This document shows positions 1-5,985 of a DNA stretch of 13,564 nt, one piece after another. Both the position numbers and the translations under genes were made by a program. Numbering within the stretch: position 1 is the first letter of the stretch; each line of letters opens with the position of its first letter. The stretch comes from Desulforhopalus sp. (lineage in GTDB: Bacteria; Desulfobacterota; Desulfobulbia; Desulfobulbales; Desulfocapsaceae). The stretch is taken from contig JALNVI010000073.1 of assembly GCA_023231425.1 (NCBI GenBank), positions 1-13,564 of the forward strand, given 5' to 3'. The notes under the pieces are model-generated. The model ran no database searches. It was not told the DNA's origin and saw nothing but the letters and a program-made list of their open reading frames with translations.

Positions 1-1695
1 TTTATCTATGGCAGCCATTTCATCGCCGGCTGGGTGCTCATTGGTGAATTCATTTTCACCCTCGCCATGGCGCTGAAATGCTATCCGCTGCCGGCAGGTG
101 GTCTGCTCGCCATTGAGGCGGTAGTCATCGGCATGGCATCAGCGAAGACCATTTATGAAGAGGCATTGATCAACTTCCCGGTCATACTCCTGCTGATCTT
201 CATGGTTGCCGGTATCCACTTCATGAAGGGTTTCCTGCAGTTTACCTTCACCCGTCTGCTCGTGCGGGTACAGTCGAAAAAGAAGATAGCCCTGCTCTTC
301 TGCATGGCCGGGGCCTTCCTCTCCGCCTTCCTTGATGCCCTTACCGTCACTGCGGTTATCATCGCCGTAGCCTACAGCTTTTACGAGGTCTATCACAAAT
401 ACGCGTCAAGTGCCGCCTCCCGCCCGGCGAAAGATCTCGTGGACGATGAGGCCTTCAACGACGCCGTCCGTGCTGACCTCCTGCAGTTTCGCGGTTTCCT
501 GCGCAACCTGATGATGCACGGGGCGGTAGGAACCGCCCTCGGCGGCGTCTGCACCATGGTCGGAGAGCCACAGAACCTGCTCATCGCCGACACCATGGGC
601 TGGCACTTTATTCCCTTCCTGAAAGAGGTTTCCCCAGTCTCCATGCCGGTACTCGCTGTCGGTCTGCTCACCTGTCTGGCCGTAGAGCACTTCAAGATCT
701 TCAGCTATGGTTTTTCCATGCCTGGTAACATCCGCTCCCATCTGCTCGAAACCGAGGTGAAGATGGAGGCACAACGTGGCACCGCAGGAAAACTGAAACT
801 CATCATTCAGGCACTTGTCGGTCTTTTCCTCATCGTTGCCCTTGCCCTGCACCTCGCCGAGGTGGGTATCATCGGTTTGACAGTCATTATTCTGCTCACC
901 GCTTTCACGGGTGTGACGCAGGAAAATCAGATCGGACATGCCTTTGAGGAAGCCCTTCCTTTTACCGCCCTGCTGGTGGTCTTTTTCTCCATCGTTGCGG
1001 TAATCCATGAACAGGGACTCTTTGTCCCAATCATCGACTACGTCCTCTCCCTCAAGGGGCAGATGCAGCTGCTGGCCTACTATGGAGCCAACGGCATACT
1101 TTCAGCCATCTCCGACAACGTCTTCGTTGCCACGGTCTATGTGAGCCAGACCAAGATGCACATTGCCGAAAACCTTGGCATGCTGCCGGATATCCTTACC
1201 ATTGGTCAACATCTTGGCGCCGTCACCTCCCAGCAGATTTCCTCTCTTTCTGACATGAACTCCCAGGCGTTGATTGCGCAACTCAGTGATCCCTCTCTCA
1301 ACCGCACCGAGTTTGTAAATTCCCTCGCTCCGGAGATGGCACAGAAGGCCAAAGATATCATCGCGATCATGCACAACATTGGCGCTGAGCTGATGTCTGA
1401 ACTCACTAATCCCGAGATGGAACGGTCCACGGTCTTTGCCACCCTGACACCGGAAGCGGCAAAAGTCGCGGAAGAAATCATGTTCCATTTCGATAAACTC
1501 GCGGTTGCCATCAACACCGGGACCAATATCCCAAGTGTAGCCACCCCGAACGGCCAGGCGGCGTTCCTTTTCCTCCTGACCTCCGCGCTGGCTCCAGTTA
1601 TCCGCCTCTCTTACGGTCGGATGGTCATGCTCGCACTGCCCTACACCATCACCATGTCACTCACCGGCGCTTTTGCCGTCTACTTCTTCCTGTAA
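1..1695 (+). CDS. nhaB: Na+/H+ antiporter NhaB (5' end outside the window)
   Basis: This inner-membrane antiporter expels Na+ in exchange for H+ and serves in sodium and pH homeostasis. The frame is open from base 1 and the residues before the first internal start (FIYGSHFIAGW) still match NhaB, so the N-terminus lies upstream and the GTG at 34 is not the real start. Recognisable NhaB blocks are EFIFTLAMALKCYPL, the FLDALTV segment, FRGFLRNLMMHG followed by GTALGGV and MVGEPQNL, the ISDNVF segment, and near the C-terminus AINTGTN, SVATPNGQAAFLFLLTSALAP and IRLSYGRMV. Many hydrophobic segments are visible. The odd point is that ISDNVF and LAVAINTG are about 124 residues apart, against about 25 in the E. 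coli protein as I remember it. The extra hydrophilic stretch includes two 40-residue tandem repeats (bases 1270-1389 and 1390-1509). The family call is firm; the role of the insert is unknown. Confidence 0.96.
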   Translation, partial: FIYGSHFIAGWVLIGEFIFTLAMALKCYPLPAGGLLAIEAVVIGMASAKTIYEEALINFPVILLLIFMVAGIHFMKGFLQFTFTRLLVRVQSKKKIALLFCMAGAFLSAFLDALTVTAVIIAVAYSFYEVYHKYASSAASRPAKDLVDDEAFNDAVRADLLQFRGFLRNLMMHGAVGTALGGVCTMVGEPQNLLIADTMGWHFIPFLKEVSPVSMPVLAVGLLTCLAVEHFKIFSYGFSMPGNIRSHLLETEVKMEAQRGTAGKLKLIIQALVGLFLIVALALHLAEVGIIGLTVIILLTAFTGVTQENQIGHAFEEALPFTALLVVFFSIVAVIHEQGLFVPIIDYVLSLKGQMQLLAYYGANGILSAISDNVFVATVYVSQTKMHIAENLGMLPDILTIGQHLGAVTSQQISSLSDMNSQALIAQLSDPSLNRTEFVNSLAPEMAQKAKDIIAIMHNIGAELMSELTNPEMERSTVFATLTPEAAKVAEEIMFHFDKLAVAINTGTNIPSVATPNGQAAFLFLLTSALAPVIRLSYGRMVMLALPYTITMSLTGAFAVYFFL

Positions 1696-1715
1696 GAAGC
1701 TGAGGACAGAAAATG

Positions 1716-1756
1716 AAAAAGGACCTTTTCCCCCTCTGGGGAGAGGTCCTTTTTTT
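1716..1756 (+). terminator. Rho-independent terminator after nhaB
   Basis: About 20 bases after the nhaB stop, AAAGGACCTTTTCCCC pairs with GGGGAGAGGTCCTTT across a short CTCT-type loop, and a run of T follows. The flanking A and T runs could let it work in both directions, but no gene converges from the right. It separates nhaB from the TRAP operon. Confidence 0.9.
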
Positions 1757-1792
1757 GTGTAATGGGTACCTTGAATAATCGGTCTTTCGATA

Positions 1793-1815
1793 TTTCCTGC
1801 CGGGCCGGGCAGAAA
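1793..1815 (+). promoter_or_regulatory. GC-rich hairpin in the dctP upstream region
   Basis: TTTCCTGCC and GGCAGAAA can pair (five GC-rich pairs plus three T-A pairs, with one bulged C) around a loop GGGCCG. It lies about 160 bases before the dctP start, in the 282-base gap that must hold the operon promoter. A smaller inverted repeat, CATGG-TATCAT-CCATG, lies at 1901-1916. I could not recognise a convincing -35/-10 pair or a known riboswitch here. The hairpin may be regulatory or incidental. Confidence 0.3.
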
Positions 1816-1977
1816 CTGCTTTATGCAAACCTCGCAGGGAAGAAAAAAATGGCCGGAATTTCATCAGATATCTACCAAAAAGAGTGCGTTCCGCAGATTC
1901 CATGGTATCATCCATGCAACAGGAGAGTTTCTTCAACCCTGATAATATCTACCATCATGCGTACAAAGGAGACCACG

Positions 1978-3048
1978 ATGAAACGTTCTATCACAGGACT
2001 GGCACTCTGTTTTTCTGTCCTGCTTCTTTTCTTACTCACCTCCAGCGGCGTTTCCGCAAAGACAACCACCATTAAATTTTCCACCTGGCACCCGGCAGTG
2101 AGCAGAGAAGTGCAGACCGTCTGGCAACCATTGATGGAGAAGATAAAGACAGAGAGCGGCGGGCAGCTTGACTATACCATGTTCGCCGGAGGGGCCCTCG
2201 GCAAGGGACCGGCACACTATGAACTGGTGAAAAAAGGCATCAGTGACATGGGCTACTTCACCCTCACCTGGACGCCGGGGAAATTTCCTCTCTCTGAAAT
2301 CCTCTCCATGGCCATGTGGGTCGACGGCAAAGATCTGGCTACGGATATCGGCAATGAACTCTACGAAAAATCCCTGAAAGAGGAGTTCAAAGGAATTCAT
2401 GTCCTGGAACTGAACGGCTGTATCCAGTCCTTCCTGTGGACCCGCAAACCGGTCACACAACTGGCCGACCTGAAGGGTCTGAAAATCAGAACCCCCGGGG
2501 GAATGCAGACCCGCTACATCAAAAATCTCGGGGCAGAACCGGTCTTCATGCCTCTCTCCGACGTTTATACCTCACTGGATTCCGGCGCCATTGACGGCGT
2601 GGTCACCTGTCCGCCACTGGTTGAGGCCTTCAAACTCTATGAAGTGCTCCATCACGGTGTTATCGCCACCTTCGGCTGTGTCACCGAGGGGGTTGTCTAT
2701 AATCAGAGAAAGTGGAAGAAACTCACCCCGGAGATGCAGGAGCTGATCACTCACCTCGCCCGTAATCCCTACCGCACCACCGGCGGATTGAACAAGGCAG
2801 CCTACAGTGAAATGATGACCGATCTTAAACAAAAGGGGATGGTCCTCCATGAACTCGACCCCGCAACGCAGAAAGAATGGTTCAAATCCTATCAACAGGT
2901 AACCCGCGACTGGGTTCAGGAACAGAAAAATCCGGCAAAGGCAAAGAATGTTGTCCTGCAGCTCACCAGGATTTTACAAAAGCATGACGTCACCCCCGTA
3001 GCAACCCCCGAAGAGTGGATCGGGGAAGCGGCGAAGGCCTCTGACTGA
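1978..3048 (+). CDS. dctP: TRAP transporter periplasmic solute-binding protein (DctP family)
   Basis: This is the periplasmic receptor of a tripartite ATP-independent transporter; it binds the solute and delivers it to the membrane subunits encoded next. The product is 356 residues, usual for the family. A Sec signal peptide covers about residues 1-27: basic start MKR, a leucine-rich core, and cleavage likely after VSA. The mature protein begins with the typical IKFSTWHPA block. The family signature is clear: LKGLKIRTPGG (the conserved carboxylate-binding arginine is R171), then LGAEPVFMPLSDVYTSLDSG and AIDGVV. I chose the ATG at 1978 because AAAGGAG (1965-1971) precedes it and the signal peptide follows directly. 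The frame is open back to 1762, but that extension is not protein-like and would bury the signal peptide. The substrate cannot be read from sequence; DctP members carry dicarboxylates, sugar acids, keto acids and others. Confidence 0.93.
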   Translation: MKRSITGLALCFSVLLLFLLTSSGVSAKTTTIKFSTWHPAVSREVQTVWQPLMEKIKTESGGQLDYTMFAGGALGKGPAHYELVKKGISDMGYFTLTWTPGKFPLSEILSMAMWVDGKDLATDIGNELYEKSLKEEFKGIHVLELNGCIQSFLWTRKPVTQLADLKGLKIRTPGGMQTRYIKNLGAEPVFMPLSDVYTSLDSGAIDGVVTCPPLVEAFKLYEVLHHGVIATFGCVTEGVVYNQRKWKKLTPEMQELITHLARNPYRTTGGLNKAAYSEMMTDLKQKGMVLHELDPATQKEWFKSYQQVTRDWVQEQKNPAKAKNVVLQLTRILQKHDVTPVATPEEWIGEAAKASD

Positions 3049-3065
3049 GACGACCGGAAAACGCT

Positions 3066-3548
3066 ATGGATACCTTTCAGCGAATGGTCCACAGGAGCAC
3101 ACGCATGCTGGCATTTTCGGCCATGCTTCTGCTCCTGCCAATGATGTTTCTCACCACCCTTGATGTCGGCCTGCGCCACCTTTTTTCTTTCACCATTCCG
3201 GGGACAATGGAGCTTTCGACCATGATGCTGGCGGCTTTCATCCTGCTGGGACTCTCCTATACCCAGCAGTGCCGGGGCCATGTGAGGATCACCTTTCTCG
3301 TGGAGAAACTGCCGACAAGAGTACAGGCGGGCATTGAGATTTTTCTCTCCCTGCTCACCCTTCTGCTGCTCTTCGCCCTTATCCGGGAGGGGTGGATTGT
3401 CGCCGTTGAAGAGGATCAGGTCTCCGACATGTTGCGCATTCCTCTCTGGCCCTTCAGGATGCTAATCATCCCAGCGTTTTTTTCCTTCGCCCTGGAGATC
3501 AGTGTTGACCTGATCAACTACAGCAGAATCCTGCTGAGGAGGACCTGA
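3066..3548 (+). CDS. dctQ: TRAP transporter small membrane subunit (DctQ family)
   Basis: This 160-residue inner-membrane protein has four predicted helices (about residues 14-33, 47-66, 87-106 and 130-150), as expected for the small TRAP subunit that pairs with DctM and docks the binding protein. The family pattern is visible: LDVGLRHLF at the end of helix 1, a short loop into helix 2, then HVRITFLVEKLP between helices 2 and 3. It starts 17 bases after dctP. Its TGA stop overlaps the dctM ATG by one base (TGATG), so translation of the two membrane subunits is probably coupled. Confidence 0.93.
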   Translation: MDTFQRMVHRSTRMLAFSAMLLLLPMMFLTTLDVGLRHLFSFTIPGTMELSTMMLAAFILLGLSYTQQCRGHVRITFLVEKLPTRVQAGIEIFLSLLTLLLLFALIREGWIVAVEEDQVSDMLRIPLWPFRMLIIPAFFSFALEISVDLINYSRILLRRT

Positions 3549-4855
3549 TGGAACCGGTTACCGCGGGCCTTCTCGGCATTTTCCTGCTGCTGGTTCTGCT
3601 TGGCCTCGGCATGCCTATCGCCTTTGCCCTGATGTTCACCGGCTTTGCCGGGATCACCGTTCTCGCCGGACTGGACTCGGCCCTCCCGATGGCCGCCATG
3701 ATGGTATACGACGAAGTTGCGGTCTATCCTTACATGGTCATCCCGCTTTTTATTGTTATGGGGTCGTTTGCCGGAGTCTCCGGACTGAGCCAAAAGATGT
3801 TCTCCTGCCTCAATCTCTGGATGCAGAAGATGCCCGGCGGACTGGCGGTAGTCTCCATCGCCGCCTGCGCCCTCTTCTCGGCGGTCTCTGGTTCGGCTAT
3901 CGCCACCACGGCCACCCTCGGCAATATCGCCCTGCCGGAAATGAAACGCCATCACTACTCCGACGCGCTGAGCACGGGCGCGGTCGCCGCCGGTGGAACG
4001 CTGGGTTTTCTCATTCCGCCCAGCCTCGGCTTTGTGGTCTATGGCATGCTCACCGAACAGTCCACGGGGAAACTCCTGATAGCGGGAATTCTCCCCGGGA
4101 TACTGCTGGCTGTCATCTTCTGCGGAGTGGTTACAGGCTGGGTGAAGCTGCAGCCACAGGCCGCGCCGCAGATAGATGTCGAAGCCAGCTGGCACGAGCG
4201 TTTTGTCGCTCTGAAGGATCTACTCCTGCCCCTCGCGGTCTTCATTATCGTCATGGTGGGAATCTACGGCGGAGTCTTTACCCCCACAGAGGCGGGGGCG
4301 GTGGGGGCGACCATACTCTTCTTTCACGCCTTGTTCAGCGGCAGTCTGAGCTGGAAGAACCTGATGACCATCCTGGAAGAGTCTCTGCGCATATCGGTAA
4401 TGACGCTGTTCCTCGTCACCGGAGCCTCCATCTTCACCTCTTTTCTGGCACTCTCCACCATCCCCATGGTGATGACAGCCAAAGTCCTCCATCTTGGTCT
4501 GGCACCGGTCTTCATTCTACTGGCAATAATTATCTTCTATCTCTTCCTCGGCTGCTTCCTCGACGCCATCTCCATGATGGTGCTCACCATGCCGGTAGTG
4601 CTGCCAATTCTCTCCAGCCTGCACTGTGACCTCATCTGGTTCGGCGTTGTCTCCGTACTGATGATGCAGGCCGGTCTGATCACCCCACCCCTCGGCCTCA
4701 ACATTTTCACCATCACCGGCATAGCAAAAGACGTGAAGGTTGAAACTGTATTCAAGGGTGTTATCCCCTTCCTGCTCGCGATACTTGCCGTTGTTCTCCT
4801 TCTCCTTTTCTTCCCTGCAATTGCTACCTGGCTGCCATCGAAGATGATCTTCTAA
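3548..4855 (+). CDS. dctM: TRAP transporter large membrane subunit (DctM family)
   Basis: This is the 435-residue transport subunit, using an ion gradient (usually Na+ in marine bacteria) to move the solute delivered by DctP. It is almost entirely hydrophobic, as expected for the 12-13 helix DctM family, and of normal length. Signatures include GLGMPIAFAL near the N-terminus, FSAVSGSAIATTATLG, GTLGFLIPPS (prolines 157 and 158), FTPTEAGAVGA, the DAISMMVLTMPVVLP segment and ITPPLGLN (prolines 380 and 381). The two glycine/proline-rich IPPS and TPPLG loops are the re-entrant hairpins of the elevator fold known from structures of the family. A good Shine-Dalgarno (GAGGA) lies in the end of dctQ. 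No later TRAP gene follows, so the operon ends here. Confidence 0.95.
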   Translation: MEPVTAGLLGIFLLLVLLGLGMPIAFALMFTGFAGITVLAGLDSALPMAAMMVYDEVAVYPYMVIPLFIVMGSFAGVSGLSQKMFSCLNLWMQKMPGGLAVVSIAACALFSAVSGSAIATTATLGNIALPEMKRHHYSDALSTGAVAAGGTLGFLIPPSLGFVVYGMLTEQSTGKLLIAGILPGILLAVIFCGVVTGWVKLQPQAAPQIDVEASWHERFVALKDLLLPLAVFIIVMVGIYGGVFTPTEAGAVGATILFFHALFSGSLSWKNLMTILEESLRISVMTLFLVTGASIFTSFLALSTIPMVMTAKVLHLGLAPVFILLAIIIFYLFLGCFLDAISMMVLTMPVVLPILSSLHCDLIWFGVVSVLMMQAGLITPPLGLNIFTITGIAKDVKVETVFKGVIPFLLAILAVVLLLLFFPAIATWLPSKMIF

Positions 4856-5104
4856 CCTCAAATCTAAAAACCTGTTTTACACCCAGTTCCACCCGGCACC
4901 GCTGAAATGATCTTTTCCGGTGCCGGGATTATGCAAGGTCCCCGGATGAGCAAACAGGAGGATAAATTGATTCCATTGCAGAGACATCTGTTGCGGGATA
5001 AGACCCCCGTTGTGCTGAAGACGCCCAAATTGGGAGTCTGTCCCGCTGTCTTTGAATTCGCGAGGACAAAGTGGGAATGGTATTAACCAGAGGCCCGGAA
5101 CGAT
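4856..5104. other. Gap between the TRAP operon and the MarR gene; a 46-codon ORF of doubtful reality
   Basis: Besides the stem-loop at 4892-4927, this stretch holds one small + strand frame, ATG 4946 to TAA 5086, 46 codons, beginning MSKQEDKLIPLQRHLLRD and ending TKWEWY. It can be extended in frame to ATG 4907, or shortened to a TTG at 4967 that has a strong AGGAGG five bases upstream. I do not recognise the peptide. Its last 13 bases (5074-5086) recur in inverted orientation at 13074-13086, inside a repeat-rich tail, so the stretch may be intergenic-repeat debris rather than a gene. Confidence 0.3.
4892..4927 (+). terminator. Perfect 10-bp stem-loop after dctM, possible operon terminator
   Basis: CCCGGCACCG (4892-4901) and CGGTGCCGGG (4918-4927) are perfect inverted repeats with a 16-base loop, 37 bases after the dctM stop. 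There is no T run after the right arm, so it is not a classical Rho-independent terminator. It could be a 3'-end-stabilising stem or assist Rho-dependent ending. Confidence 0.4.
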
Positions 5105-5139
5105 CTTGACAATTAGCAAGATAATAATTAGTCTGCTAA
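5105..5139 (+). promoter_or_regulatory. Promoter/operator region of the MarR-family gene
   Basis: A perfect -35 box TTGACA lies at 5106-5111; the -10 is unclear in the AT-rich run that follows. Overlapping it are an inverted pair TTAGCA (5113-5118) and TGCTAA (5134-5139), and a direct repeat AATTAG at 5111-5116 and 5126-5131, exactly 15 bases apart. MarR dimers usually bind AT-rich palindromes of this type in their own promoters, so autoregulation is a reasonable inference. Confidence 0.45.
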
Positions 5140-5160
5140 AAAAATTAACCCAAGGTCAAC

Positions 5161-5607
5161 ATGTCGAAAGAAACAAAAGCCAGGCCCATAATGCATCTTT
5201 TCATGCACATAGGAAAATTGTTGAACGACAGACTGAGAAGTTCGCTTGGTGAAAAAGGAATTCACTTCGGGCAGGCGCGAATTCTTACGGCCCTGCTGAA
5301 GCATCACAGCCTGTCTCAGCGGGAAATTGCAATCGGGCTTCACATAAAACCTGCCACGGTTACAAACATGGTAAAAAAAATGGAGGTCTCTGGACTGATC
5401 GACCGCAATCGAGATGAGGGTGACGATAGAATCATCAACGTCACCCTGACCTCAAAAGGAAAAGAAGCGGCGCATTTCACTGAAGAGATCTTCCGCAAGA
5501 TTGAGGGTGAGATCCGCTCAGAATTCGACGCTGGGGAGCTGGAAGACCTGCGTGTTCCTCTGGAAAAGGTCCGAAACACACTCGGCGGAAAAGATCCGGG
5601 CCTTTGA
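5161..5607 (+). CDS. MarR-family winged-helix transcriptional regulator
   Basis: This 148-residue protein has the size and layout of MarR regulators, dimeric DNA-binding repressors often released by small ligands. The order is an N-terminal dimerisation helix, HFGQARILTALL (helix before the DNA-binding part), the helix-turn-helix LSQREIAIGLHIKPATVTNM at about residues 51-70, KKMEVSGLIDR, the wing with the conserved DDR (88-90) and VTLTSKGKE, and C-terminal dimerisation helices. The ATG at 5161 is preceded by a modest AAGG. An in-frame ATG at 5191 would remove only ten residues and cannot be excluded. No drug-efflux or catabolic gene is directly linked, so the target is unknown: it could be itself, the TRAP operon upstream, or glgP downstream. 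Confidence 0.9.
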   Translation: MSKETKARPIMHLFMHIGKLLNDRLRSSLGEKGIHFGQARILTALLKHHSLSQREIAIGLHIKPATVTNMVKKMEVSGLIDRNRDEGDDRIINVTLTSKGKEAAHFTEEIFRKIEGEIRSEFDAGELEDLRVPLEKVRNTLGGKDPGL

Positions 5608-5985
5608 CCTCCTCGGGAAAAAGACTGCCCCTCTCCTGCAACAGGAAATGTTTTTTCTCCGGGACCGGGTGTCTGCCCTGCAACAGTTTGCCCTGCTGCA
5701 TTCAGCCTGAAATTCTGAGAATTTCTTCACAGCGTCTTTCAGCAGTGGCATAATGGGACCTCGAATCGTCTTGTATTCCGTTCATATCCAGGGCACCCTT
5801 TATTCACTCGTCACGTCAGGGATTACGAGAAAATCGCACATCCTCACCGCATCAAGTCTACACAGGAAGTGAGTCAAGGATTCAGGGTTCCCGGCACGTA
5901 GATTACGCTGCAGTTTAGAGACAGGAAGACTGCCAAACAATCAGTCGTTCAGCGCACAAATAATTGCACTGGACAAGGAGCAATC
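5608..5985. other. 378-base gap between the MarR gene and glgP
   Basis: I see no credible gene here on either strand. It contains a perfect 17-base palindrome GAAATTCTGAGAATTTC (5709-5725), a 10-base direct repeat CCTGCAACAG (5635-5644 and 5677-5686), and the glgP ribosome-binding site AAGGAG (5975-5980). A promoter for glgP is expected but no good -35/-10 or -24/-12 pair stood out. Confidence 0.5.
5709..5725. promoter_or_regulatory. Perfect palindrome GAAATTC-TGA-GAATTTC
   Basis: Two perfect 7-base arms are separated by three bases, about 100 bases after the MarR gene and 260 before glgP. This is the form of a dimeric-regulator operator. It could equally be a weak hairpin ending the MarR transcript, although the T content after it is low. 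Confidence 0.35.

Noticed and set aside
406..1008. 200-codon minus-strand open frame inside nhaB, and similar long antisense frames in dctM, glgP and ktrB
   Set aside because: They lie opposite strongly conserved genes, have low-complexity composition and no start signals; they are shadows of codon bias in the real genes.
1762..1977. 72-codon in-frame N-terminal extension of dctP
   Set aside because: The extension would bury a clear signal peptide and is not family-like, while AAAGGAG sits just before the ATG at 1978.
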